A stretch of DNA of 64,000 nucleotides from Talinum fruticosum (taxonomy: Eukaryota > Streptophyta > Magnoliopsida > Caryophyllales > Talinaceae). Positions 52,401 to 64,000 of this stretch are shown here, in pieces (positions within the stretch are counted from its first letter, which is position 1; each line of letters begins with the position of its first letter). Made by a program: the position numbers and the translations under genes. The DNA lies in the NCBI GenBank assembly GCA_021018815.1, contig JAITYX010000032.1, positions 4,739,501-4,803,500 on the forward strand, written 5' to 3'. The notes under the pieces are model-generated. The model was not told the origin of the DNA. It worked only from the letters and a program-made list of their open reading frames with translations, and did not search any database.

Positions 52401-52739
52401 ATCAGGTGAGGTCCATTTCTCTTTCCCTGCAATAGCTTAGAACAAAGATCGTGAATCGTGAATCATGATATAAATTCTCCATTCCTATGCAACAAAACAG
52501 CTCTTTTCTGCTGTGAGAACGAAATCAATAAACCTAGGTCTACTAGGTTCAAAAAGAGAACATAATAATGTTTGAAAAAATTGGCCAGCCTATCTGGAAA
52601 AACATGTCCCATTGTGCTACCAATATGAATGATACAACCATTTGCGAATAAATATGTCTGAGAGGTCAGCATATATACCTTTTCTGGCGTCGCTGATCCA
52701 TAAAACAAACCCCCAATGGATCTACGGGGACACTTTAAT
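40433..52739 (-). CDS. Pentatricopeptide repeat protein, At1g76280-like, 13 exons (5' end not found)
   Basis: Exons in transcript order: 52739-52679, 52426-52369, 51654-51461, 49316-49209, 48695-48513, 47416-46898, 45923-45828, 45718-45545, 44459-44232, 43125-42985, 42896-42708, 41830-41711 and 40840-40433. All join in frame, giving about 826 codons. P-class PPR units are visible (MQNLGLEPSSFTYDGLVRA, NMRELNIRPDIRTYELLFS, MKLCGLQPDAATYNIMIDCC, TISEGNRPDVLLFNTVLRKA). The tail ends in WVTDESPWAKRLASSYS. Such proteins usually bind organellar RNA; the target here is unknown. The assignment to the At1g76280 group is from recognition and is moderately sure. So many introns is unusual for a PPR gene. 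The 52426-52369 exon is followed by a GC donor (ACAG then GCAAGT). The start codon lies in an exon upstream of 52740 that I could not place. Confidence 0.78.
48869..48906. repeat. Perfect 14-base hairpin in an intron
   Basis: TAATCATTTAGCTA (48869-48882) and TAGCTAAATGATTA (48893-48906) are exact inverted repeats around a 10-base loop. GGTAATC at 48841 and GATTACC at 48902 extend a larger imperfect fold. It may be a MITE remnant. Confidence 0.55.
48920..49045 (+). mobile_element. SINE-like fragment
   Basis: GCAAGGGTGAGGCTATCTAC, then CCCTAGACCCCGTGAAAG, GGGATCCACACTAGG and a closing GTTGTTGT resemble the 3' body of plant tRNA-derived SINEs, which often end in TTG repeats. A tRNA-like head is not clear. 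It lies in an intron of the PPR gene. Confidence 0.35.
49780..50880 (-). mobile_element. Degenerate LINE 3' fragment in a PPR-gene intron
   Basis: On the minus strand, 50756-50541 reads QAASKGKILTKDMF and later SRCPLCLRT, the pattern of the zf-RVT domain of plant LINEs. Further along, broken frames contain NEKNH and IFEEKAS, as in the usual ORF2 C terminus. Two related blocks, about 49935-49798 and 50340-50190, share AACATCATGCC, TCAAGCTCT and TCAACTTTGCACCA. The tail is therefore present twice, by nested insertion or tandem duplication. It is heavily mutated and inactive. The host intron is 51460-49317. Confidence 0.55.
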
Positions 52740-55700
52740 CTGTAAAATAAGAAATTACAAATTGTATATAAGACCAGCCACCATCAAAGGAAGAATTTGG
52801 GGAGTGAAAGGGGGTGGGAAGGAGGAGAGAGAGTCCTTACATAGTCCTATACATGCCAAAAATCATTTAAGCAACCTACAAGATCATGGATTACATAGGT
52901 AGTCAGAATCCCCAGGAAATGGTACTTATGAGCCAATTCTCACCATATGGAACCTGGCAGAGCAGAATAAATTCCTCGTAAGCACCAGCTGCTGAAAATG
53001 TTGAAATCAAACACTGAGGCATTTTGTCAAACAGGAATTGTGCATTTTGTCAAACAGGTATTGTGCATGTGAACAAAGCCCTTCCATCGCAAAACTCCAG
53101 TGGGGATTTACTGACATTAACAATCAAAATTGCTTTCTCAGACAAAATTTTCAACATGGATTCAAAAAACTCCAATAATCCAATACTAATATATTAAAAA
53201 TATATATATATGCCCAGCAAACTAAGAAAAAAATGGAGGAGTGTTCTAATATTGCAATTATAACCCTAACTTAAATAGAATGCAAATCAATGTGGGTGAA
53301 AAGCTCACCAATTGAATTGAATGCCAACAAAGCAGACCAATCTTTGATGAAAAGTGAATTGAACTCCGTTTATGTAAAAAACTTCAAATAGCTATCAAAT
53401 TGAAGAACTCTAATGGAAGCAATAAACTGTTGGTTTGGCTTTAGCTGCATGAAAATCTGTTGATTTTCTTCTGCGCAGTGAGCAACGATGAGACAGAAAG
53501 ACAGCGCCCGCAACACTCAACAGTTGCATTTACAAGAACCAAGGCTTTGACACTCTTGTCCGGATCACCCTGGTGGAATCTCATTCAAACCTTCAAAAGT
53601 GTTACAGACCAAAGATTCGAATTCTTGTTCCAATTGTGCTACATTAGCAAAATTATCAATTTGGGCCAAGTTCAACGCGGTAAAAGGGTTCATTCACGAA
53701 TTCTAAAGATAAATTATTACCATTGACCAACACTTATCTAATTTTGTAAGTGTAGAAAAGATTGTTTTATGATGTAAATATTTACTATATTAAGCAACAC
53801 ACGCATTAGTTAGAGGTTACATGGTGGACCCGGGGTCTATGGACTCGATCCCTTCTAGACGAAATCTTTTTTGAGGAGGGTGTGCCCGGGGGTGGGGGGA
53901 AGAGTTGGGCATGAAAAAAACTTTGTTCGTTTGTGGTCCGACTACTAGTTCCGAGACCACAATATAATTTGTATGCATTATTAGTAGAAATACCTTACAT
54001 AAAAAATGTTAGGAACTCTTGGTCATTTCGATCATTATCAATCCTTATATTTGTCTTTCTTTTTTTTTTTTTGCAACTACGAGCAAAAGGGGTTGATATC
54101 TTACATGTTTTTGCACATAACCCTTGCTCCAACTTCACCTTCAACTATTGCCTTGAGATTTTTAAGAAAAACAAACACAATATATGGAGTACTAAAACTA
54201 AATTTAAGGACAAACTGAGAATAATTGTTTAAGGATTACATTATTAGGTAGTTATGTAACATCTTCTACGAATAAATTGAAAATAATATTTCTTAAGAGT
54301 TTTCATGAGTACAATTGATATACCACCCCGAACCCCTAGGTCAAAGTTTTAATTGTAACACTCCAATCCAAGTCTAAGGTGACACACCGCTAGAGTTCCC
54401 TAAAGAAATTCTTAAGGCTAAAAGGGAGGTTATTATTACCTATTTTTATTTCCAAGTCTTTAGATCCCACTTGAATTTGGACATTATCCTTTCATTCTAA
54501 GATGGAAACCAACACTAAGATATACAATTTAGGATTAGTAAACTCGACGAGAAACATGCTCGGAGATCAACAACCAACTCAACAGTCACTTGCCGGAGAC
54601 CAACTAATAGACCAACTAATATGCATATAAAACTTAAAACAATCTACTTGGCTTACAACATCAAAACTAAACTTAGATAAACTATATGAACTCATTTACA
54701 TGCCTTAACAAGTAATACATACAAAATAAACACTCTTAATCAACACCATTCAAATAATCAATGCAAGATCTTCACATAGTTTATGTTCTCTTGGAAACAT
54801 GCCTTGATATAATCTTGAAGGGAAGAGAAGGAGGGTAAGCAAACTATGCCCCCAATGGATAATCCGTCACGCTTAAAACAAGGCATAATATGCATACTAG
54901 CATCCATTATTTATACCGTAATACAACAAATTGATTTTTTCACATTTAGAAAACTAAATCATTTATTCATACCAACCTCCAAGGGTACTCATACCAAGAA
55001 TGTAAAATTCAAAATGTTCAAATTGAAGCAAGTTCATTTAGTTTACAGAAGCTATGACTTGCACATTCAATTCAAAACTTATAATAAAATAATTTACCCA
55101 ACTCTCTTTGAGTAAAACATTTAAAGAGTTCAAGAATATGTCTAGATACTAGCGCCCTCTTTATTCGGGTGTTCACTCTGCTCACATTTAGATTCCCCGG
55201 AGCTACTAAAGTTAAGGAGTAACTATTATTAACCGAACCGCATAGATTAATTAAGAATAATGGACTACACGAGTATCCTAAGGTTTGACCCCAAGACCGA
55301 GTCCCCCGTTAGCACTAGATGATTAATGTAGACCGCATAGGTCAATTAGGAATACCGGACCGCATGGAATCACGTGGTACTAAAATTCCTAGCTCTTAAA
55401 ATCACTCACACCAAAAGTGATTTATTTAGAAGGGAACGTTGAAAATAAACTGTGTTTTCAAACTTCCCTTTCAAATCACACTATTTAGAAAAAAGGAACT
55501 CCACTTGCCCACTAATTAGCTTAATTAAGAAACACCAATAAGTTCTAATATCTCGAAATTACCTCCAAAACTCATATCTAATATCTCGAAATTACCTCCA
55601 AAACTCATATTGTAATAGCAACACTTTTGTTAAAAATTGAACTTCATCAAATCTCACACCGTCGAACAGTTTAAACAATATTCCACAAATAATTAGTCGT

Positions 55701-55950
55701 ATTTAAACAATTCAAACAATTCATACGCAAATAAGCTTGCCAAGGCAAAATCAACTTTAGTGTAATTCAAATTACAGTTGATTCTAAGTTCTACTTGAAA
55801 ACATTCAAGTCAGGATACTCACATACTCATACGCAAATATCAATTAATCACACTATTAATTTACACATCACACACAAGTAATTGCAAACATTTACACATA
55901 TTCCAGTCTAAAGAGCTTGCGGGTTCAATTCTGTTAATTCAATTCAGTAG
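52740..55950. other. Gene-poor interval upstream of the PPR gene
   Basis: This must contain the missing 5' exon and promoter of the PPR gene, probably near 52740-53700, but no exon could be fixed. A possible ATG at 53574 on the minus strand begins a 49-codon frame that does not splice cleanly to the exon at 52739. At 55205-55375 a block contains GACCGCATAG-like segments twice in about 100 bases. The rest is AT-rich without supported genes. Confidence 0.4.
55544..55610. repeat. 33-bp tandem duplication
   Basis: Two exact copies of a 33-base unit begin at 55544 and 55577, each containing AATATCTCGAAATTACCTCC. Confidence 0.9.
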
Positions 55951-56270
55951 CTATTCAGGTTTCATACAATGCAAGTTTGTTGAACTAATTTGTTTAATTC
56001 AGGCTCAGCTCGTCACAGACTCACAGGTTCAGGTTTAGGTTCATTTCCTTCCTGGTTCAGTTATTTTCTGGTTTGGCTTCAGGTTCAGTATGTTTTGAGT
56101 TTAGTTAGTTTCAGGTTTAGCTCAGGTTCAGGTTCAGATTGCTTTTGATTGAGGTTTGGTTCAGGTTGATCAGTACAGTTCCAGGACTGGGTTCAGATTC
56201 GTTTCAGGTTTATTTCGTTTGTTTCAGATTCAGCTTCAGCTCAGTTCACCTTAGGCTCAGGTTTCAGATA
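55951..56270 (+). repeat. Degenerate GGTTCAG-rich repeat tract
   Basis: CAGGTTCAGGTT-like units (GGTTCAG, GGTTTAG, GATTCAG and variants) recur about thirty times with irregular spacing, strongest at 56025-56260. It is not telomeric repeat (TTTAGGG). No open frame of interest. Confidence 0.7.
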
Positions 56271-58191
56271 CAGAATAATCCCATAATTTCACTTCCTGAT
56301 AACTCCCACTTCATCTATAACAACCACAAATTAAAATCAACCTGAAACCTTAGCAAAAACCCATATTTTCCAACAAATCTCTTCATACTTCAATTCAACA
56401 CATCACAAATTTCACCCAAATACACTCCATCTTACAATTATACAACTCCCATATCAAAATTCATTTAGGTTTCACAACTACTATTGATTTAGAGTGGAAG
56501 ATTACCCACCTCGATTTCTTAGGGTTCGGAATCAGACTTGGGTAGAAGGTTGAAGATGAAAGAACTTCATATGGATGCCTTGCTTCCTCCCTCTTCTTCC
56601 TCTTCGGTTCTCCTTGTCCTTCCTCTGCGGTTCCGACTGCTGCTTCTCGCTTCTTCTTCTCCTTCGCTGCCCCTGCTTCTTCGTTCTTCCTTCTTCCTTC
56701 GTCCCTCTTGTGCTTCTGCTTCTAATGTTCCTCTCGCTCGCTCTTGCTCTCCTTCTCAGTCTCTCTTTTAACTCTCTTCTCTCTCCACCGTTTGGGTGGG
56801 GGTGTGTTTAGAAGAGACGACCTCCGATTCCCCTTAAAAAAAACAACTGAGACAGTATTTTTAGAAGAAATGAGAAAATAAAACTTGCAAAGTTCACTTC
56901 TAAGAAGTCAAATTCAAACCTAAAGTTTCGAGTTATGAAATCTTTCTGTTTATTTTATCTACAAAAATAATAACATTTAAAAGCATATAAAATTCATAGA
57001 AAATTTTATCAATTTGGTCAATGATATTTTCCTTCCAAAATTGAGAGGAAAATGGAAGAAAAATTCACAATGGAGAAAAAAGAGACAATTTTATTAAGAA
57101 ATGTCATTAAGAATTTTCTCTCTCTTCTCAATTAATCAATTTTATTAAATATTTTTTCTCTCATGTCCATGACAATATAGTGATGGGTAAGAAGTTGGAA
57201 AATGATTATACTTTTTTCCTCTATTTTTCCTTAAACCAAACACGAGAAAAAATTAATTTTCCCTCAACTTTTTTCCTCATTACTTTTTTCCGAGTTAAAT
57301 TTTTTTCCAACCTATTTTTTCAAATCAAATAGAGCCTTATTCAACTAAGTAACAAAGTTTATATTGTTTAAGACTAATAAAAAATTAGTCTAAGTTATAT
57401 TATTAATCGAAATAAAATTTATAATTGTAATGTTAATAACATAAAAGTCTCTAGACCAAGTGCTATTTTATTACACTAAATTTTGTTTTCAAACTAGCAT
57501 AGTTCATCTTCAAGATTGATTCATAAGCTTACTAGAACTTGTTCGTTAGAGCATTTTGAAATTCTTTAGGTGGAGCATTTTGAAATATATTTTTCAGAGC
57601 AAATATTTTGGATAACGAGTTAATATTGTTAGCCATATTGATGGACTGAAATATATAGTAGTATTATAATATATTGTAAAAGTAATATAATAAATAAATT
57701 TTATTTTACTACTTGAAATAAATTGACCATAGTTTAAATACAATATAAGTCAAATATTAAATTAAATCGAACTCGATCCAAATAATCCAATTTTATAACA
57801 TCTACATTACACATTGGGCCTAGGTCCGACGTCTAGAAGGATCCATATTGCTATGGATGGATCATCCTATCACTCTCGTTGGAATTGGATTTTCATGTGG
57901 TGGCAACGGTCACAACTCACAAACTCAAAACGGGAGGTTTATTAGACACTCGAAAACTGGAGCATCCATTAGCAGCCTATCACAGCTATCCATTTTCTCT
58001 CTCTCCTCCCTTTCCTTCTTCTCACTACTCCGCAGCTGCTATCCATCCTTCTCTCTCTATCTGCGCAAAGAACTGAACTGAACTGAACTGATTTACTCGT
58101 TAATGGCGGGCTAGGGTTTCGAGGAGAGAGAAACCGAACTAACTGCTGATTGATGATTGTTGCGGAGGAATAGACAGAAGCTTTGTCTGCC
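56271..58191. other. Interval upstream of the DUF760 gene
   Basis: A CT-rich segment at 56570-56790 gives low-complexity Leu/Ser frames that are not credible proteins. From 56820 to 57780 the DNA is very AT-rich. TTTTTCAAATCAAATAGAGCC at 57315-57335 resembles a transposon end, but no partner was found. At 58071-58090 GAACT is repeated four times in the presumed 5' leader of the DUF760 gene. Confidence 0.4.
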
Positions 58192-61100
58192 ATGTCTTCG
58201 TTGATACTGAAATCTTCCTCACTCTCTCGGCCTTCCTCGCATTCGCCATTCCTTTTCTCGCCGAGCTCGCGCATTATCACTTCGTCGGTGAGCTTTCCAA
58301 GAAAGGGGACGGGGCGAGGGCGATGGTGCTTGAGAGTTCGTGCTTCGGATAATCCGTCACCGGATGGTAAAAGCAATGAGAGCAATGGTAGCAACCCCGT
58401 TACGGGGAGTCTACGCCTCCGAATGACTCCTTGGTATTTCTCTCTCCTCCCTTAAACCCTCGTTTTCCATCAGAATTTGTTTGACTTTGCGTCAATTTTG
58501 GTGCTTTTCGTACTTCATTTCAGGATAATGTTTGGGTTTGCGAGATTCTATTGTGAGCAGTTGATAGAGAAGCGTATTTATTTATCTTCAAAACTTTCTG
58601 TTGCGTATTAGATTGCTAATTTTATACAATGAAGATGAAATTTTCGGTTGTGTACAGGCTATGGGTATACTTAGCTGCTATACAGTTCGAGCGTTGTTTA
58701 TAATCTGAATTAGCTTCAGTTCCTTCGTCCGGTGGGTTGATGATTTGTGGGCAAAATCTTGGGTTGTGAGGTTCAATTGTGATGTTTATGCGAGCACAAT
58801 AATCTGTCAGCTATTGGCGTCGAATTAAGATAGACGCTCTCTCTCCCCTTATCTATTTTAAGTCGTGCATGGTTTATGGGGTGCTAATAAAGTAGGGGAA
58901 ATATTTCATCACATCCATTTCCTTCGTCACAGATTCACAGTACGAGACAATTGGTACTATTTCTTGTCGCTTAAGTGTAGAAGGGATTAATTAACAATCT
59001 TTTAGGAAGAAAAAGGAAATAATCTTATGCTCTGGATTAGAGAAGTTTATATCATATAGAGTATTTAAATTCCGCTTAAATAACTTAGGATATACTCAAT
59101 GACTAGGAAAGACTGTAACTTTTAAGTGATCTTTGTGTATATGTTCTTTGCTTCTTGTGTCGGGATAGAATTTGTTCCAAATTTCGTCTGTAAGTACTTT
59201 AACTTGAGATTTTAAGAGGTCTTTAGAAGACTTCTGATGCCTGTCAACTGTCACAGCTGAAGAAATAGTACTAGTCATTAAAAGAAGCATGGCTATTTGT
59301 GATAAGAAATTTTACGTAACAAAGGGAGCATTATGGTGTTGATGGGGATTGGGATGCTGTAATATCAAACAAGCAGATTGGAAGGGAACAGAAGAAATTT
59401 AGGGAAAAGAAGGGAAAAAGGAAATAGAAGAAAGAAGAGATTGAGAAGGCAAAGAAAGAATCACTGCATTTCGTTAGATTCTTCAATTATCCGATAATCA
59501 CCAATGGGTATGTCTTAGCTTATTTGGTTATTCGATAATCATCAATGGATAACAACTATATCTTCAAAGTTTAATCTATTTATAAGACTAAACACTCAGA
59601 AAGCTGATTGAAAGTGAATTACAACTGCCCTAGACAGATTAGAAAAGCCATTCTTGATAAGACGCTCCAAAGTTCCTGTTATTTCGACCCATATGAAACA
59701 CCTTATATAAAATAACATAAAATTATCTAGAAACAACTGATTTCCTGGTACTAAAAATATTTCTTATGTTCTTAGTCCTATCATTTATTCCTTTATTCAT
59801 CTTCTCAATTAGATGTCCAATGACAAATATGTAAAATTATGGATTGAAATCTTAGAAATTAAATTGATGGGTTCATTGTCACAAACTGGCATTTTGATGA
59901 GAGTTTTGCTATATGCAAACAGGCCATAATGTTCATTTGTAAAAGACACGAGCCAGTCAGACCTTGTTATTAGTCAAAACAAACTCATACTGCATTTATC
60001 ATGAAAGATCAAAAATACGAATATTTTTATTGTCTTTGTTTAAAGCAAGAATCCTCTTTATGATTTAAGGTTCACTTGAGGAAGGGGTTGGGGAGTTTTT
60101 TTTTTTTTTTTTTGGGGGGGATCATGTCGTCCATGTTTTGTGGTGGGGGGTCATGTCGTCCATGGTGTGCCTACTTTCATGGCACTCCTTTCTTGCTATA
60201 TCTTGTTGTGGATGCGTAGCTTATACTACGACTATACACCTGCTTGTGACCATCATTCCATACAATGAAATTTTATGCATGTCTGCTATTTTCATTGGTT
60301 TTCCACTTTGTCATTTCTACATGAACTGATATTTGATGTGGCTTCCATATAGACTTAAGAGTAATTGTATTTGGTTGAATAACCTCCTCAATATCTCGAT
60401 ATCTAACTGTTTAAACAGCCAAAAAGCAGGAAGGATATTCTGGTGGAATATGTAAAAAATGTACAACCAGAATTTATGGAATTATTTGTCAAAAGGGCAC
60501 CTCCACAGGTTCGCATCTTTCTTCTACCTTACAATCTATCTTAGAGTGCTGTTTGAGAGCCTAGGGTCTGATTTTTAAACATATATGATTTACTATGAAA
60601 CGATCTACCTTGTTTCTCTGTAGGTAGTGGAAGCAATGCGTCAAACAGTTACAAACATGATAGGTTCTTTACCTCCACAGTTCTTTGCTGTAACAGTAAC
60701 TACAGTAAGTCCCTCTTCCCATCCCGGGTGGACCTTTTGACTTGTTTCGTTTTATCCATCTCCTTGTGTAGCGCTGGCAAAATTTCATCCGACCCGATTA
60801 CCCGAATTTGTCCTACCCGAAAAAATCGGGTCCGGGTATGACTTTTTGTCCGAATTTTAAATTTGGACATTAAATTTTCATATTTCTATTGTCCGAACCC
60901 GATTTTAACGTGAATTTGCTCTCGTCTGAATTGTTCGACCCGAAATAAACCGGGTATCGGACAAAAAATTCGTCCAATGACCGACCCGATTTCGCCCCGG
61001 ACCTGAATTTTTGCCAACGCTTGTATGACAGTATGGAAATTCCTAATTTCCATATGATGAGCTAAAGTCAAAAGCCCATTTGTAGTGTCTCTGATTGATT

Positions 61101-62410
61101 GAAATTGCTACATGATTGTACCAGGTGGCTGAAAATCTTGCTCAACTCATGTATAGTGTTATGATGACTGGTTATATGTTTAGGAATGCACAGTTCCGTT
61201 TGGAACTCCAACAAAGTTTAGAGCAGGCAGCGCTTCCCGAACCAGAAAAGAAGGTGGCATTTTTCTCATATGTTTTGTGGTCTTTTGTATGGCTTTAGAG
61301 GGTCTTTGTATCTCATTGGCCACTGAGGCGCTGACATACCCTACACTACATTCGCAGGATGCCCCAGATTATGCCCCAGGCACGCAGAAAAAGGTTTCTG
61401 GTGAAGTCATCCGGTGGAATAATGTCTCTGGTCCTGAAAAAATAGATGCTGTAAAATACATTGAACTTCTTGAAGCAGAGATTGAAGAATTGAATCGTCA
61501 AGTTGCTAAAAATCTGCAAATGGTCAAAATGAACTGTTGGAATACATGAAGTCTTTAGAGCCACAAAATTTGAAGGTGGGGAAACTCTAGGCTATCAGTG
61601 TAGTTGTGGCCTCTTTCTTTAAGTTGCAGTTTCTGAAAAATGCATTGTTTCAAGTGCTTGAGACCTCCAGGTTATATTGCACAGAAATTCTAACTGACAT
61701 GCATGAATGAGGGAGTCTTTTTAGATAAAGTTGGTATTTGGTTAATCAATAATTACAATAGTGGGCCATGGCTCCTTTTGCCGGGGGGAGGAGGGTATTA
61801 ATCATTTGCGATGGTTGCATTTGTGGTATGTTAGTTATGAATCCGAATACCAGATGAATGTACATGTAATGAAAACGCGGACTTATGTCCTTGGTTTCTG
61901 GAGTTACATGAGAGGGGGAACTTACAGAGCTATGGAATAGACGAAAGCATCTTTAATTTTCTGAGTTGGAATAGAGTGCTGAAGTCAAGTTCTGCATAAT
62001 GTTATAAGTTGTAGAGAGATAACCTGGGTACCTGTAGGCTGCTTGGGACAATACTAGTCGCCCCCCTCTTTCCTTTGGTTTGTATCAAGAATTGCCATAG
62101 CCTTGATTAGTCATTACAGTTGCATGATTATTTTATAAGAGCTTTACTTAGTTTCATGTCTTACTAATATAATTTTTTTAAAAAAGAATTTATTGCCAAA
62201 GGAATGTATATCTAATATTGCTTTGTTCCTTTCCTGCAAGTGTGGAGCGTTAGTCTAACTCTTGATCTAGTGCAGGACTGATGATCTGACCTGAGTTTGA
62301 CATCACATGCTGTGCAGGATTTGGCAAGTAGTGCTGGGGAAGATGTCATTCTTGCAATGAACACATTCATAACAAGGTTGTTGGCAGTTTCAGATCCTGC
62401 CCAGATGAAG
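58192..62410 (+). CDS. Chloroplast-targeted DUF760 family protein (3' end outside window)
   Basis: Exons: 58192-58433, 60419-60508, 60624-60704, 61125-61253, 61358-61575 and 62318-62410; one or more 3' exons lie beyond 64000. The start ATG at 58192 opens a Ser-rich, acid-poor leader (MSSLILKSSSLSRPSSHSPF) typical of plastid transit peptides. The core reads VEYVKNVQPEFMELFVKRAP, VTNMIGSLPPQFFAVTVTT, AENLAQLMYSVMMTGYMF and EVIRWNNVSGPEKIDAVKYI, matching plant DUF760 proteins (seed-maturation-like or UV-B-induced group). The molecular function is unknown. Two places need an extra base. Exon 1 ends two bases into a codon although exon 2 starts a codon (GG for GGG at 58433-58434 would fix it). The A5 run at 61508-61512 shifts the frame, giving a premature stop, where A6 would continue into NGQNELLEYMKSLEPQNLK and the next exon. 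Confidence 0.8.
60770..61021. mobile_element. MITE with AGCGCTGGCAAAA ends
   Basis: It is 252 bases, with ends AGCGCTGGCAAAATTTC and GAATTTTTGCCAACGCT, inverted with few mismatches, and TGT on each side as a possible 3-base target duplication. The interior is rich in CCCGA, TCCGAA and GGGTC words and has partial internal symmetry. It lies in the DUF760 intron between exons 3 and 4, and a diverged relative is at 39190-39418. The superfamily is not certain. Confidence 0.7.
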
Positions 62411-62571
62411 GTGTGGCAACTATTCTATCTTCCTTTTCTCTAGTTCTTCTGCAATCTTCTGTATAGGAACTCAGCAACTGAATAGATTTTAGGGACGTAG
62501 AGCATGTGACAACTTATCTACCAATATAAGCACTACTTGCCCAAAAGTGACTGTCAGCTACCTAAAAAATA
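62411..62571. other. Last visible DUF760 intron, left part
   Basis: Intron sequence following the donor after 62410. The intron continues past the hAT MITE to the window end, since no match to the expected final DUF760 exon was found by 64000. Confidence 0.4.
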
Positions 62572-62579
62572 GACACAAC

Positions 62580-63150
62580 CTTAGTTTAAAAAGCTCAAGG
62601 CGCACAAAAGCGCAAAGGATCAAAGGGCCCAGGGTGCGGGCTTCGAGCGAAGGCGCGGGTTTTTTGGAACGAGGCGCACTTACTAAAAAATACTTGAACA
62701 TCATTGTCAAGCAATATTTTTGGTTGAATATGCTAGATGATGACATCAAATAAGTAATTAGATATCATTGTAATTGCATAAAGAGTCTTAGATTGTGATA
62801 ACACAATGAATTCGCTATGATTTTCACCAAAAAGCAAGCAGAAAAAGGAAAAAAAAATAGCACAAATTGAAAAAAAGGGCGTCTAACCCAATTTCTCAAA
62901 GTCTAACAAAGACAAAGACAAAAGAAAGAGGAAGGGGGAGGGAGAGGGAGAGAGTAAAATTGCAAAAAACCAGAAAAAAGCCCTATGAGGTTTACAAGGT
63001 GCAACTGCACACTGGCTGAGGTGCAAACTGAGACGCGCGCCTCAGAGGGCTTTTTGGAGGGGCTGGGCTTCACCCCTTGCAAGGCGCAAGGGGGTGGGCT
63101 TCAGGCTTTTCTGAGCCTAGGCGCACCCTGGGCCCGCTTTTTAAACCAAG
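62580..63150. mobile_element. hAT-type MITE with exact 8-bp target duplication
   Basis: It is 571 bases. Terminal inverted repeats CTTAGTTTAAAAAGC and GCTTTTTAAACCAAG match at 14 of 15 positions. The target duplication GACACAAC is exact at 62572-62579 and 63151-63158. Subterminal AAGGCGCA/GCGCAAGG words recur near both ends in both orientations. An 8-base duplication with subterminal repeats is the hAT signature. There is no transposase, so it is non-autonomous. It sits in a DUF760 intron. Confidence 0.88.
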
Positions 63151-63158
63151 GACACAAC

Positions 63159-64000
63159 ATAAAGCATGGTTATGCTCTTGACATGAGGATTCAGTTGTGT
63201 AAATATCTTAAGCTTGCCAGAAAAGTTGGCAACAACGAGATCACCCAGACTTGGTATTTTGCTGCAGCTTGCTGCTTTATTTGAGGCCAAATAGGACATG
63301 CAATTGAACCTCATGGGTAGAAAATTATTGGGATGAATATCCAATGCTTCTGCACCCCATGATTATCAGGACTCTTCGTTTTGCCCTGCCTTATCCTTGT
63401 CGGACATGAACCCCATTGATGGAAGATGTCATGTTTGTCGGACATGTATCAAACTCTACAGTAATGGGAATGAAAAAATTTCAGAGACGGTCTTTTTCCT
63501 TTCTTTTCACTATTTTAGTGGTTCTTTTATGTGAATTGTAATCGAATATGATTTTTGGCAATAAGTTTAATTAATGAAATATGGTAGAACAATTGATTTA
63601 AAATTGCAGTTTTCACATGTAAAATGTTGAATCCCCACTTCCCACCCATATTTTGGACGTGCAGACATCTAAATTTACAACTCTGATGAGTGGGAACATT
63701 CAGGTTCACGCCCACATACAACACTCCATACTCGAACCCTACATAATCTGTAGCTCAATGAATTAGAAATTGGATCATCAGGAAAGAGAGAAAAAGTAGC
63801 TAACTGAAACTTAGGATGAGATATAAAGCAGCTTATTAGGTCATTGGAGGATAAAGAAAATGAAAGTAAATTCAACTTCTTTCTCATATGGAAATTATTT
63901 TCCCTTATAGAGTTGTAAAGATTATATGTCCCTTCACCAATCGTAGAGGAATTGAAAAATATTTTCTGGAAAAATCAACCCCCCTCCTTCAACTACATCC
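63159..64000. other. Right-hand end of the window
   Basis: AT-rich sequence, presumed DUF760 intron. I see no exon, RNA gene or element end. Confidence 0.4.

Noticed and set aside
53820..53880. A possible SINE or tRNA-like B box (GGACTCGATCCC)
   Set aside because: The A box, the cloverleaf and any element boundary are missing.
56538..56811. Ser/Leu-rich frames of 77-78 residues
   Set aside because: Two overlapping frames are produced by the same CT-rich low-complexity DNA, and neither has a domain or supporting context.

Overview
This is nuclear DNA from a flowering plant, very probably a eudicot. The genes are intron-rich with GT-AG splice sites, the intergenic DNA is AT-rich, and the mobile DNA consists of plant-type LINE relics, MITEs and (TA)n tracts. 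Every recognisable protein is a plant ortholog. I could not determine the species. There is no operon, CRISPR array or prokaryotic system here.

Layout. A small unidentified reading frame runs off the left edge (1-239, minus). Next come the 3' exons of an M14 zinc-carboxypeptidase-like gene (1231-4221, plus), which face the complete four-exon gene for the chloroplast PPR protein CRP1 (5990-9303, minus). The centre (about 11-38.5 kb) is a tandem duplication. It holds TSR1 copy A (11313-21349), a relic of the 5' part of a cyclin-J18 gene (about 25290-25500), TSR1 copy B (25747-36038) and the intact cyclin-J18 gene (37783-38514). The duplicated unit was therefore TSR1 with its promoter plus the start of the cyclin gene, and the junction can be read at about 25500. 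A LINE relic and a (TA)n-cored palindrome sit between the copies, and copy B's introns carry three further insertions. On the right is a 13-exon minus-strand PPR gene resembling Arabidopsis At1g76280 (40433-52739), a repeat-rich gene-poor stretch (52.7-58.2 kb), and a plastid DUF760 gene (58192 to beyond 62410). An intron of that last gene holds a textbook hAT-type MITE with an exact 8-bp target duplication.

Reading-frame quality. Copy A of TSR1 keeps the more conserved protein sequence but has three single-base deletions. Copy B is open throughout but diverged near its N terminus. The carboxypeptidase and DUF760 genes also need one or two restored bases. All six lesions are single missing bases, mostly in short homopolymers, so assembly error is a serious alternative to gene decay.

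How the genes relate. TSR1 acts in cytoplasmic 40S maturation, and its promoters show site II (TGGGCC/GGCCCA) and telo-box (AAACCCTAA) motifs. Cyclin-J18 has an E2F-type site just upstream of its start. CRP1 and the DUF760 protein are expected in plastids. These are ordinary housekeeping genes; the unusual content is the duplication history and the mobile elements that date it.
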